Source: JAYKJB01 sp035284745 [NCBI: Candidatus Sericytochromatia bacterium] (GTDB lineage: Bacteria > Cyanobacteriota > Sericytochromatia > S15B-MN24). From it: DNA of 64,000 nt. The notes below the pieces were generated by a model. That model saw only the letters and a program-made list of their open reading frames with translations, had not been told where the DNA came from and did no database searches. The position numbers were made by a program, and so were the translations under genes. The stretch spans positions 62,001 to 126,000 of the forward strand of contig JAYKIL010000024.1 of assembly GCA_035284745.1 (NCBI GenBank), in the 5' to 3' direction. This document shows positions 8,213 to 16,747 of this stretch, in pieces (position 1 is the first letter of the stretch; every line of letters begins with the position of its first letter).

Positions 8213-9010
8213 GTGGACATTCTCGTTGCTTATCTGGCTGCCACCGTGCCTACCTTTTTACTGGTCTTCGCGCGCACGGCCGGATTTTTTTTGCAAGCAC
8301 CGGTGTTCTCAAACCGTTTGATGCCGCCGAATGTACGCGTCTCGTTGATGGTCGGATTGAGTATTGCCGCGCTGGCTGCGATGCCCTCTTATGTGTCTGT
8401 GCCCAACATGTTGTGGGCTTTCATTATGCTCATCATGCAAGAAATTCTGGTTGGGGCCCTGTTCGGCTTTGCCTCCAGCATACTTTTTTTTGCGATACAG
8501 TCTGCGGGTGAATTGGCTGGTGTACAGTCTGGTATGAGTGCGGCAAGCGTCTTGAATCCCTTCACGCGTTCGAATGTGAACGCTTTCGGAACGTTGTATT
8601 TCAATCTTGCGTTGCTGACTTTTTTGGTGATTGGAGGCCACCTGTGGTTGTTGGGGGCTTATATGCAGACCTTTGCGTTGATTCCCCTCGGGACGTTCGC
8701 GCTGACGCCGGCTGTGATGAACCATTTGGTGTCCATGACGGGGGTTTTTTTGGTTATCACTTTGCAGTTGGCTTTGCCCATCCTCACTGTCGTACTGCTG
8801 GCCGATCTTGGGGTGGGGTATATGAGCAAGGTGTCTCCGCAGGCCAGTTCCCTGACTCAAGACCTCATTCTTATTGGAAAACCTGTGGCCGGGCTCTCAA
8901 TCCTTACCATTTTGATGCCTAATCTGGTTTCAGTGATTCACGGCCACACGGAGCAGATGATTAACAATTTAAATGCCTTGATGCGGGCTGCAAGCACCGT
9001 CTCACCCTGA
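8213..9010 (+). CDS. fliR: Flagellar export gate protein FliR
   Basis: FliR completes the FliP5Q4R1 gate. The 265-residue product has about six hydrophobic segments and the family motifs LVFARTAGFFLQAPVFSNR near the start and LADLGVGYMSKVSPQ toward the C-terminus. The GTG at 8213 is preferred: GAGGG lies 7 bases upstream, whereas the TTG at 8207 is too close to it. The gene is 10 bases after fliQ. The usual next gene, flhB, is absent; transcription here meets a convergent gene instead. Confidence 0.94.
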   Translation: MDILVAYLAATVPTFLLVFARTAGFFLQAPVFSNRLMPPNVRVSLMVGLSIAALAAMPSYVSVPNMLWAFIMLIMQEILVGALFGFASSILFFAIQSAGELAGVQSGMSAASVLNPFTRSNVNAFGTLYFNLALLTFLVIGGHLWLLGAYMQTFALIPLGTFALTPAVMNHLVSMTGVFLVITLQLALPILTVVLLADLGVGYMSKVSPQASSLTQDLILIGKPVAGLSILTILMPNLVSVIHGHTEQMINNLNALMRAASTVSP

Positions 9011-9096
9011 TTCCTGCATCCCGGTGCAGGCGTACGTTATCTGAATGAGGCCGGGGCGCTCACGGCCAAGGGTTCGACCTGAGCCTGCGGACAGGC

Positions 9097-10059
9097 TTAA
9101 ATTTCAATTTCGCGCTCCCGATCTTCGTCGTCATCGTGAGAGGGGCCCAGCCAATCAGTCCCTGCATCGGAAGAAAACGTGAGGCCGTCGAGCAAATTGC
9201 CGTCGTCTTCTTCCTCGATAATGGTCTCGATCACCGGAGTTGTGGGCGTTTCCTTTTTAGTCGCGATCGCGGGTTTACTCTCGCCATACGCATCGTGCAC
9301 GAAGTCGAGCAGGCTCTTTTTTCCACCGGATGCTGTTGGAGGCGGCGGCGATGGGGAGGAGGGGCCCTCGGTTGCAGGAACCAATGGTTTCACGGGCGAG
9401 GAATTTATGGGTGGCTCTGAAGCCGGAGGGCGCACCTCTTGCGGGAAAACCTTCCGAGTGGTGGTGGCGGGCGGTCCCGCAATGGCGTTGAGGCTTTGAA
9501 AAAATGCAGCCAGTTCGGTTTCGTCTACCTGCTTGGTGGGACGCTGAACGTCTTGAGGAACGGGAGCAAGTACCGTTTCATCCAGGTTTTTAAATACACG
9601 TTCAAGTCCGATTTTTTCCTGGACGGGGGGGGGCGAGGCCGCCTCCTCCTCGGCTGCGATCTTCTCAAAAACGCTGCTCAGGTCAATGTGAGTTTTCTGC
9701 TGAGGCGGCGGTGCGGAAACGGCCTTCACAGGTGGGGCAGCCTCGTTTGATGGCTGCGTGGCTCGTTCAGCACTGGGGATCGCCGGAGGTTCCCCGCCTG
9801 CGCTGGCCGCATCGATGTGAGGATTGGCCCCCACGGGGTCAGCTTTTTCCGGCGGATGCACGCGGTTCCGCCACTCCGGGGGGGGAGGCGGATAGGTTCC
9901 TGGTGTCTCTACCCAACTCAGAAGCGTGACAGCGGCGCCTTTCCAGTCTGCTGAACGTTCCTGAAAGCTTCCTTTGGGGTTTGAAAAAAACATGTCTATA
10001 CACACTGCGCAGAGTAGGGCGTCGGTGGTATCGTTACTTTCACACGCGGGGCATCGCAT
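9097..10059 (-). CDS. Zinc-ribbon protein with long disordered tail and repeated short motifs
   Basis: Function unknown. The N-terminus has CPAC...CAVC (two CxxC pairs, a small zinc ribbon) followed by a run ending in VETPGTYPPPPPEW. The remaining roughly 250 residues are Pro/Glu/Ala-rich and look disordered. Three short amphipathic motifs recur: IDLSSVFEKI, IGLERVFKNL and ELAAFFQSLNAI. Related hydrophobic patches SLLDFVHDAYGE and NLLDGLTFSS follow nearer the C-terminus. This pattern suggests a scaffold offering several copies of a docking peptide. ATG at 10059 is used; a TTG ten codons upstream is possible. It converges on fliR with an 86-base gap holding two small hairpins but no T-tract terminator. 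Confidence 0.7.
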   Translation of the reverse strand: MRCPACESNDTTDALLCAVCIDMFFSNPKGSFQERSADWKGAAVTLLSWVETPGTYPPPPPEWRNRVHPPEKADPVGANPHIDAASAGGEPPAIPSAERATQPSNEAAPPVKAVSAPPPQQKTHIDLSSVFEKIAAEEEAASPPPVQEKIGLERVFKNLDETVLAPVPQDVQRPTKQVDETELAAFFQSLNAIAGPPATTTRKVFPQEVRPPASEPPINSSPVKPLVPATEGPSSPSPPPPTASGGKKSLLDFVHDAYGESKPAIATKKETPTTPVIETIIEEEDDGNLLDGLTFSSDAGTDWLGPSHDDDEDREREIEI

Positions 10060-10116
10060 GGTGCGGAATTCTTTGCCTCTGCCTGCCAAAGGGCCGATTC
10101 CCCACCATCATGTGTT

Positions 10117-10947
10117 TTGGAGGCGCGACCGATCGGGAATCGTTGTCACATATACGGAATCGTAACACCCTTTGCGGCAATCGTCTCGCCCACGAGGGCA
10201 GTCGCCCTGTGCTCGCTGAGGCATTTGACGCGAGAGAGTCCGATTTGGCTGGGTTTCCTCCTTGTGGGAGTGGTGTGCATCGCGTTGGCGGCGTTGGAGC
10301 CTGAAGCCCCCGCGCGGGGGCCGGCTGTCTTGGATTTTGCCTTCGCGTTGCTGCGCGTGTTCGGGGCCTTTACTGCGCTTTGGTGGACCATCCGCTCGTG
10401 GGAGCAGGAACTGGCGGGGCGCACTTTGCACGTTGTGCTCTCGAAACCAATTTCCCGCGTGGGCTACCTATGGGCCCGTTACCTTGGGGTCTTGGGTGCC
10501 TTAGGGGTGGGGGCCGCGGTCACCCTCGTGGCTCTGAGCGGTTTGATGTTGGTTCTACAAACCTTTGAGCCCCTGCTGTGCTGCTTGGTCATAGCGATGT
10601 GGTTTGAGTGGGCATTGTTGGCCGCGATGGCCCTGTTTTTTGCGACGGTGACCGCTCCATTGTTGGCCTGGCTCTATGGGGTCAGTTTTTTTATTTTGGG
10701 GCACTTTGCCATCGCCATCCGAATTTTTGCGGACACGGAGATTCGGGTCAACGCTGCGAATTATTACTTGGGCCACATTTTATATTATGCGGTGCCGCAC
10801 TTCGATCTTTTTGACCGGGCTCGTCTGCTGTACCAGGGCAGTTGGTCCTGGGCACAGTGGGGGGCGGGATTGCTCTACGCGGGTGCTTTGGCGGGGCTGT
10901 TTGTCTGCGTCGCGGGCTGGAATTTAGAGAGCAAAGAATTGGAATGA
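10117..10947 (+). CDS. ABC-2-type membrane permease (orphan)
   Basis: Predicted inner-membrane protein of up to 276 residues with about six hydrophobic segments. The pattern matches ABC-2 permeases, including the short loop AGRTLHVVLSKPISRVGYLWARYLG near residues 100-124, which corresponds to the coupling region (typical form: KPVSR..Y...K..G). No ATPase gene is adjacent. The start is uncertain: the only in-frame standard start before the first helix is the TTG at 10117, which lacks a ribosome site, and the first 25 residues look unlike a permease. The stop overlaps the next gene (ATGA), so the two are coupled. Confidence 0.7.
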   Translation: MEARPIGNRCHIYGIVTPFAAIVSPTRAVALCSLRHLTRESPIWLGFLLVGVVCIALAALEPEAPARGPAVLDFAFALLRVFGAFTALWWTIRSWEQELAGRTLHVVLSKPISRVGYLWARYLGVLGALGVGAAVTLVALSGLMLVLQTFEPLLCCLVIAMWFEWALLAAMALFFATVTAPLLAWLYGVSFFILGHFAIAIRIFADTEIRVNAANYYLGHILYYAVPHFDLFDRARLLYQGSWSWAQWGAGLLYAGALAGLFVCVAGWNLESKELE

Positions 10948-11594
10948 GCGTTCTGTTGCGCGTCATCACGTTGTTTGCGTTGTGGTCTTCTGCCGGCGGA
11001 GCCTTGCGCTGGATGGCCCACGCCGATGAGCCCTTGCCTCCGTTGTCTGTTCCGCTGAAGAGTTTCGCACGGTTGGCCTCTGTGGGTTATGAAAATGTGT
11101 TCGCTGATGCTTTATTTTTGCAATTTATTCAGCATTTTGGCGGCAGTATGCGGGAACGCCGGCAGGTGCAGCAGGCTGCACCTGCCCTCGAACTTCTGAC
11201 GGACCTCGACCCCAAGTTTTTCGGCGCATATGTTTTGGGGACCATGGCTTTGGGGGATGCCAAAGAACTGGATGCCGCCGATCGCCTGTGGCAAAAAGCC
11301 TGGCTGTGGTCACCCGCTGATTGGCGCGTTCCATATCAGGCGGGCATGACCATGTTTTTGTTCGGGCGAGAGGCCGCGCACGCCCTCAAGGCGGCTGAAT
11401 GGTTCAATCGCGCGGCTCGTTTGCCAGGCTCCCCGGAGGAAGCGCGGTATATGGAAGCGCGAATGTATCAAGAAGGGGACCGTAAAAAGTTGGCGGTGGC
11501 TGCGTGGTTAAACATCTACCGTTACGACCCGCGGCCAACGGCCCGAGCGGTCGCTCGGAAGACGCTGATTGAGTGGGGAGTTTCGTTGCCTTAA
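10944..11594 (+). CDS. Helical (TPR-like) hypothetical protein with N-terminal membrane anchor
   Basis: A 216-residue protein of unknown function. Residues 1-22 are hydrophobic (signal or anchor). The rest is helical and contains repeat-like units: APALELLTDLDPKFFGAYVLG, ELDAADRLWQKAWLWSPADW, and HALKAAEWFNRAARLPGSPEEA. These resemble TPR motifs. Translationally coupled to the orphan permease by ATGA overlap, so it probably acts with it, perhaps as an extracytoplasmic partner. No closer family recognised. Confidence 0.7.
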   Translation: MSVLLRVITLFALWSSAGGALRWMAHADEPLPPLSVPLKSFARLASVGYENVFADALFLQFIQHFGGSMRERRQVQQAAPALELLTDLDPKFFGAYVLGTMALGDAKELDAADRLWQKAWLWSPADWRVPYQAGMTMFLFGREAAHALKAAEWFNRAARLPGSPEEARYMEARMYQEGDRKKLAVAAWLNIYRYDPRPTARAVARKTLIEWGVSLP

Positions 11595-11664
11595 ATGGGA
11601 ATTGATGGGCCGAAAGGCTCAGTTGATTTGGGAGAGCCAGTCGCTGCTGCCGGCGACGTCTGAC

Positions 11665-11692
11665 TTGACAAGCAGACGCGGAGTTTTAAACA
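11665..11692 (+). promoter_or_regulatory. Weak candidate promoter upstream of the pilin gene
   Basis: TTGACA (11665-11670) is followed after 16 bases by TAAACA (11687-11692), a perfect -35 with a poor -10. A TATAAG at 11753-11758 lacks a -35 partner. These sit in the 259-base gap between the helical-repeat gene and the pilin gene, where I see no other gene I trust. Confidence 0.28.
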
Positions 11693-11853
11693 ATGAGGGC
11701 GCCTGATCGTCGGGAAGGCTAATTGCTCGGTTAGGGTTTGCCTTTGCGCCGGTATAAGCAACTTGTTCAGTCCCCAGCGAAATGGGGTGCTGAAAACTCA
11801 CTCGCGACGCTGTGCAATTCTGCGCGCAGCCAGACAGGAGACTGCTGAATTTT

Positions 11854-12450
11854 ATGTTGAAACAAAGAAAGAATTGGGGCCGCCAGGGCTTTACGCTCGT
11901 CGAAGTTGCGTTGGCTGTGGCCGTCGGCTTGATCGTGATTGGTGGCGCGGTACTGGGCTACAACTCGGTGAAAGAAAATGCCAACAATTCGAATGCGCGC
12001 CAACGGGTGCTGTCTGCGTTGACCATTGTGGAGGAGTATTCCAGCGCAAATGGTGGGCGCTACCCGGCGTCTACCGTGACCAACGGAACCTTTCAGCAAT
12101 TGTGGGCATCGAAGCGTCCGGATGACAAGAACCTGAACCCTTGGGGCGGTGCGACCGGTGATTCGGACGATGGTGCGATTGAGTTGGCGGCGGCTGACTT
12201 TGGTGGCGCGTCTGAGGCGGCTGTCGCCAGTGAAACGACGACAACGACAGCCTTGTTGGCGTCACCTTTGGATGAGACGACCGCAGCCAACGCGGGCAAC
12301 CTGGTCTACGTATCGGCAACCAATGCCTCGACTCCGTGGGCGGCTGTTCGTAAGTCGTCGACTGTCACCACGTTGGCGGCCAAGAACTTTGTCATCGGTA
12401 TTTGCGGTAAAGATGGCACGCCTTATTGGGATGCTGCGTCTTCGCGCTAA
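11854..12450 (+). CDS. Type IV pilin-like protein (likely major pilin or pseudopilin)
   Basis: Precursor of 198 residues with a short basic leader (MLKQRKNWGRQG) and the prepilin peptidase site G|FTLVEVALAVAVGLIVIGGA, including Glu at position +5. The globular part is rich in Ala, Thr and Ser with NPWGG and CGKDGTPYWD near the C-terminus, a pilin-like terminal segment. I chose the ATG at 11854, just upstream of the leader, with AGGAG 14 bases before it. It stands alone with its own strong terminator, fitting a highly expressed major pilin. The first of a series of pilin-like genes in the window. Confidence 0.85.
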   Translation: MLKQRKNWGRQGFTLVEVALAVAVGLIVIGGAVLGYNSVKENANNSNARQRVLSALTIVEEYSSANGGRYPASTVTNGTFQQLWASKRPDDKNLNPWGGATGDSDDGAIELAAADFGGASEAAVASETTTTTALLASPLDETTAANAGNLVYVSATNASTPWAAVRKSSTVTTLAAKNFVIGICGKDGTPYWDAASSR

Positions 12451-12476
12451 TTCCGTCTAGACACACCAAGTACGAA

Positions 12477-12505
12477 CGCGGGGGTTGGCCCCCGCGTTTT
12501 TTTTT
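12477..12505 (+). terminator. Rho-independent terminator after the pilin gene
   Basis: Perfect 8-bp stem CGCGGGGG (12477-12484) and CCCCCGCG (12489-12496) with a TTGG loop, followed by nine T residues (12497-12505). Textbook intrinsic terminator, 27 bases after the pilin stop codon. Confidence 0.95.
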
Positions 12506-12595
12506 CCCGACTCGTGATCGCCTTGTTACTGCTGTCACGGCACTGAGGGGGTTGGCCATGCTTCAATCGGGAGCTTGTGTCTTGAGGTAAATATA

Positions 12596-14188
12596 GTGTC
12601 ATCACGCGCGTTTGCGAAACGAGGCGGCCGTGGTCGCCTTTGGGCTTTGCCTTTGGCGGCCGCCATTGTGGGGGTGACTTCCGTGACCTCGCTCGCTCTG
12701 CCGATGGCCCCCCCGCCTCATCAACAGTTGAGGGTTCCGGGTGGAGAGACCCGTGTCACCTTGCGTTTAAGGCATTTGGATCTTCCTTCTGCCCTGCGCC
12801 TGATCGCCGCACGACAGCATCTGAGCTTTGCTATTTCGCCCGACGTCCGTGGGCAAGTGGATTCCGATTTTTTCGACGAACGCCTGGATCGCGTTTTGGA
12901 AATTCTTGTTACCACGAACAACATTCATATGCGCCGAGTCGGAGACACCTTCGTGTTTTCTTCATCCCCGGCCGCAGGTTTGGCGGGCGTGCGTGTCGTA
13001 CCGTTGAATTATGCCTCCGCGACCGAACTATCGAAGATCTTGATAGGGGCTTTGCGCGCTTCCGGTCTGGGGCGCGCGGGGGCAGGGGCAGGCGTCGGCG
13101 GCGTCGCGACCCGTCTGGAGGATTTGGTGACCCCTGATCCCCGCTCAAACTCGCTTGTGATTAGTGGTAACGCTTATGTGCAGGAGCAGGTTGAAAAATT
13201 GGTTGCGCGACTTGACCGACCGCACGAGCACCAGCTGTTTCGTTTGAATTATATCCAAGCGGAGGAGGCTGCAAAGTTGCTGACTGAGAGTTTGTTCGCC
13301 GGGGCCCAGAATACCGGGGTCAAATTCTTGCCCGTGGCCCGAGAGAACGCATTGATGGTGGTGGCATCTGGCGAGGATCTCCGTTTGGTGAAACAGGTGC
13401 TCGACAACATTGATCGACGGATGCGCCAGGTTCTGATCGAGGTGAAACTGGTGGAATTAGCAGGCACCGCCAATCAGTTGCTGGGTGTGACCTTCGATTC
13501 CTCATCCGGCACGGTGGCCGGCGCGTGGTCGCCGACGACGGGCCTGGATGTCTCGTACAACCCCCTGCAGGAGACTCTGACACAATTACGCGTCAAAATT
13601 AACGCGTTGATGCGTGATAACAAAGCCCGCCTGCTGGCCTCGCCCTCGATTGTGGCGATGGACTCGAAAGAATCCAAAATCGAAATCACGGATGACATCA
13701 TTGAACGCGTCTTGATTGAGACCACGGTGAATGCCAACAATATCTTTACGCGGCAAAATGTGACCCTAGGAACTGCCGGGGTGACGCTTGCGATTCAGCC
13801 AAAAATTAACCCCGACGGTTTCATCACAATGAAGGTCGACCCTACCATTTCATTTATCCGAGAGACGGTCCGGGGGGCGACCAACGCAGAGATTCTCGCG
13901 ACGTTAAAGAGCCAACGGAAGTTACTGACCCCTGAGGTTCGTGTGCGTGATGGTGAGACCCTGTTGATTGGTGGCTTGAACCAGGAACGGACGACGGAAA
14001 CGGCGGACAAAATTCCATTCCTGGGAGACTTGCCCTTGATTGGGGCTGCATTCAGGCGAACAGATGTGCAGCGGACCGTGACCGAACTGGTGGTGATGAT
14101 CACGCCCAAGTTAGTGCCCGACTCGCCGGTGGCTAAAGCGCCTGCCGGGGGGCCTGTTTCAGGTGTTAAGGGGCCGTCGTTGCAGTAG
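12596..14188 (+). CDS. pilQ: Type IV pilus / type II secretion secretin (PilQ-like)
   Basis: Outer-membrane ring through which the pilus passes. The 530-residue product has a signal-like N-terminus, an STN-like start domain (ALRLIAARQHLSFAISPDVRG), and two N-domain repeats (LNYASATELSKILIGALRAS and LNYIQAEEAAKLLTESLF). The secretin barrel domain ends in LIGGLNQERTTETADKIPFL, GDLPLIGAAFRR and TELVVMITPKLV. It is shorter than classical PilQ, lacking AMIN domains. GTG at 12596 is favoured by GAGGT 8 bases upstream. The last 23 bases overlap a convergent gene. Confidence 0.9.
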   Translation: MSSRAFAKRGGRGRLWALPLAAAIVGVTSVTSLALPMAPPPHQQLRVPGGETRVTLRLRHLDLPSALRLIAARQHLSFAISPDVRGQVDSDFFDERLDRVLEILVTTNNIHMRRVGDTFVFSSSPAAGLAGVRVVPLNYASATELSKILIGALRASGLGRAGAGAGVGGVATRLEDLVTPDPRSNSLVISGNAYVQEQVEKLVARLDRPHEHQLFRLNYIQAEEAAKLLTESLFAGAQNTGVKFLPVARENALMVVASGEDLRLVKQVLDNIDRRMRQVLIEVKLVELAGTANQLLGVTFDSSSGTVAGAWSPTTGLDVSYNPLQETLTQLRVKINALMRDNKARLLASPSIVAMDSKESKIEITDDIIERVLIETTVNANNIFTRQNVTLGTAGVTLAIQPKINPDGFITMKVDPTISFIRETVRGATNAEILATLKSQRKLLTPEVRVRDGETLLIGGLNQERTTETADKIPFLGDLPLIGAAFRRTDVQRTVTELVVMITPKLVPDSPVAKAPAGGPVSGVKGPSLQ

Positions 14189-15080
14189 CTGTGGCCCCAG
14201 GAGTGGGCGATACGCTGGCTGAGACACTGGGCACGGCCGAAGGCATGGGAGTGCTGGTCCCTTGGGCGCTCACGCCTCCCGGGGGTGCCGTGTTCGGCAG
14301 TGGCGATTGATTGGCGATGGCCTCCGCCAGAAGTATATTGCCTGTCGTGAAGAATACGGGCAACGGATGAGTCACTCGGAAATCACGGTCTTGTTCTGAG
14401 AGCAGTGGATCGAGGTCTCGCGCTAAAATTTGGATGGTCATCGTGCCCCGTATGCCCTTGGTGACACCTTTTGCCTGTTGAATTTCTCTGATGACCTGGC
14501 CAGGATAGGTGACCGGAATTCGTGGAAGTTGGTAAGTGTTCGCCCTCAGCGTCGTATTGAGGGCGATTTTTTGCTCTTCGGGGAAAGAAAAACCTGGCAC
14601 CTCCCATTTGATCAACATTTCCCGTAGAAAGAAGGCGGGCGATGTTCCTGTTGCCCCCAGCGGTGAACCCGCGGCCGCAGCAGGGACAGGCGCGGCGTTC
14701 CCCCCTGTCGGTGTGAGCACTGTGGGGTTCGTGATGGCGATGGTTAGAACAGGCTCTGCGAAAAGATAAAGTTGAGCGTCGGGGATGGGAAGGGCATTGT
14801 CAGTTCCTGTTGGGCGGGTCCCCGGGATAGTCCGCATGAAGAACCCTGCGCTGTTGTATCGAGCGATGGTGTCCTGGAAGGCTTTGATATCTGACTGGTT
14901 TGCTGGAACCCCATCCCATTCCGTGCGAATAAAGATGGCTTGCTCTTGTACGTAAAATTTCGGGAGATCGCGGGTCGACACGTTGGAAAGCCACGAGCGA
15001 CACCCGGCCGAGAAACACAAGGACAAAAGGAGTGTTGTGGGCAGAATTTGGCGAAGAAAGACGGCGGGCGTGACGAACAT
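14166..15080 (-). CDS. Lipoprotein of unknown function in the pilus cluster
   Basis: Predicted 304-residue lipoprotein: hydrophobic leader with lipobox SAGC near residue 27. The body has no family I recognise. It contains a Pro/Ala/Gly-rich middle loop and a C-terminal Pro/Thr/Ser-rich tail (TPMPSAVPSVSASVSPTPG). The ATG at 15080 is preferred because GGAAGG precedes it by about 10 bases and the signal peptide begins there. It is transcribed away from pilC, sharing a 113-base divergent region, and its 3' end overlaps the secretin gene by 23 bases. A pilotin or secretin-accessory role would fit the position but is only inference. Confidence 0.75.
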   Translation of the reverse strand: MFVTPAVFLRQILPTTLLLSLCFSAGCRSWLSNVSTRDLPKFYVQEQAIFIRTEWDGVPANQSDIKAFQDTIARYNSAGFFMRTIPGTRPTGTDNALPIPDAQLYLFAEPVLTIAITNPTVLTPTGGNAAPVPAAAAGSPLGATGTSPAFFLREMLIKWEVPGFSFPEEQKIALNTTLRANTYQLPRIPVTYPGQVIREIQQAKGVTKGIRGTMTIQILARDLDPLLSEQDRDFRVTHPLPVFFTTGNILLAEAIANQSPLPNTAPPGGVSAQGTSTPMPSAVPSVSASVSPTPGATATATTAP

Positions 15081-15193
15081 CGTGAATGAACCTTCCATGC
15101 AGTTGTGACCCTCGCCATATACCCTCGCGCCCGTTTGAACCCACTGTAAAGGGGGTACGTTGCCATCCCAGCGACCCCTCACAGGGCTTAACG

Positions 15194-16747
15194 ATGCCGG
15201 TTTTTGAAGCGGTTTTTAAGGATGCAAACAATCGCTTCTCTAAGGAGCGCCTGACCGCTGCCAATGTGCGGGAAGCGCGAACCTTGCTGCGGGATCGGGG
15301 CCAGTTGCCCCTGTCCCTGACGGCGGTCAGCGTCAGTACCCTATGGGTTGAACGCTTGCGAGGTGCCATTGCGAAGGCAGGTCCCTCGGCTGAAGAACGG
15401 CAACGTCAGTCGGCGTTGAAAGCCAAACGGAAAGCTGAATCTGAGGCTTTCAGAGCCAAGGTCGGTGCGCTTCAGTATTTCGCCTATGAGGCGATTAATG
15501 ACGACACCCGCGAGGAGGTCGTGGGCTTAATCCGAGCCCACAGTGTCAAGGAGGCCCGCCAAATGCTGCGTGAGCAGCGTCTGTTGCCCAAGTCCATTCA
15601 ACGAGATTACTTCGGACAATTTAAGGACAACAAAGATGGGGGCCCCCAGGCGAAGAAGCAGGACGATTTCAAAACGACCGATTTTGAGCGTTTGGTGCAG
15701 CGGGTGTTTCCGCCTTCCGTCTCACAAAAGGATTTGACGCTGATGGCTCAGCAGTTGGCTGCCATCACACAGGCGGGTCTTCCGATCGTCCAAGCACTCC
15801 ATTTGTTGCGAGATACCGTTCAGAACAAGCATCTCCAGGTCATTATCACTGAAATGACCGAGCAAATTTCCCAAGGGGTTTCGTTTGGAGAGTGCATTAA
15901 GAATTACCGAGACGTCTTTCCCCCTCTCTTCATCGAGTTGGTTGATATGGGCGAGACGACCGGTAACCTCGATGAGAATATGGGGCGCTTGGCCGATTAC
16001 ATGGCAAAACAACTTGAATTACAGCAGAAGGTCAAAGGCGCGATGACCTATCCCCTGATCGTGTTGGGCATTCTGACGCTGATTGTGGTGGGTTTGATGA
16101 TCTTTATTGTTCCGACTTTCATGAAGCTGTTCAAAGAATTTAAGGTGCAGCTGCCGCTAGCCACAGAAATGTTGTTGTGGATGAGTTGGTTCGTCACCCA
16201 TCGCTGGTACACCGTTTTCGTGCTGCCTGTGGTGTGGTGGTTGGGACGATTGGTTGTCCGAACGGCCGTGTTTCGTTTTGTGTGGGACAAATTAGAGTTT
16301 AAGATTCCCATTTTTGGGCCATTAAACTACAAGGTGACTTTGACTCACATGTTGAATAATATGGCGATTTCTTTACGTTCTGGGTTGACGGTCATTCGCG
16401 CCTTGGATTCACTGGAGGAAAACGTTCGCAATCATTTGTTGAAAGACAAGGTGGCTGAGATTACCGAAAATGTGAAGATGGGTGCCCGTCTGGGAACGGT
16501 CGTTTTGGCCGCAGATATCTTTCCGCCCTTGGTGAATCGGCTCATCGCCGTGGGCGATGAAACGGGTGGGATGGATGATATGCTCTTTCGTGCATCGACG
16601 TACATGGACAATGAGGTGGAGCAAGCGGTGAAGACCCTGACTTCGGCCATCGAGCCGATGATGACCTTGTTGTTGGGGGGCACGGTCATGTTTATTGTCG
16701 GGGCGCTGTATTTTCCCTTGATGGGTATTATGGGGGGAGCGAAATGA
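15194..16747 (+). CDS. pilC: Type IV pilus inner-membrane platform protein PilC
   Basis: PilC/GspF family platform that the assembly ATPase rotates during pilus growth. The 517-residue protein carries two T2SSF domains: one starting near KDLTLMAQQLAAITQAGLPI with LVDMGETTGNLDENM, the second near LTHMLNNMAISLRSGLTV with VGDETGGMDDM. Three to four membrane helices are present. The N-terminus is extended: two copies of the short FEA(V/I)..D.....ARxxLRxxxLLPxSI motif occur at about residues 3-45 and 96-140, where homologues have one. ATG at 15194; no strong ribosome site. The stop overlaps the next pilin-like gene. Confidence 0.93.
   Translation: MPVFEAVFKDANNRFSKERLTAANVREARTLLRDRGQLPLSLTAVSVSTLWVERLRGAIAKAGPSAEERQRQSALKAKRKAESEAFRAKVGALQYFAYEAINDDTREEVVGLIRAHSVKEARQMLREQRLLPKSIQRDYFGQFKDNKDGGPQAKKQDDFKTTDFERLVQRVFPPSVSQKDLTLMAQQLAAITQAGLPIVQALHLLRDTVQNKHLQVIITEMTEQISQGVSFGECIKNYRDVFPPLFIELVDMGETTGNLDENMGRLADYMAKQLELQQKVKGAMTYPLIVLGILTLIVVGLMIFIVPTFMKLFKEFKVQLPLATEMLLWMSWFVTHRWYTVFVLPVVWWLGRLVVRTAVFRFVWDKLEFKIPIFGPLNYKVTLTHMLNNMAISLRSGLTVIRALDSLEENVRNHLLKDKVAEITENVKMGARLGTVVLAADIFPPLVNRLIAVGDETGGMDDMLFRASTYMDNEVEQAVKTLTSAIEPMMTLLLGGTVMFIVGALYFPLMGIMGGAK

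Noticed and set aside
9013-9097. Two small hairpins (CCTGCA/TGCAGG and AGCCTG/CAGGCT) between fliR and the convergent zinc-ribbon gene as terminators.
   Set aside because: Stems are 6 bp and neither is followed by T residues on either strand; kept only as a remark.
11619-11801. A 60-codon minus-strand frame in the gap before the pilin gene.
   Set aside because: No ribosome site, no recognisable motif, and it lies in the likely promoter region of the pilin gene.
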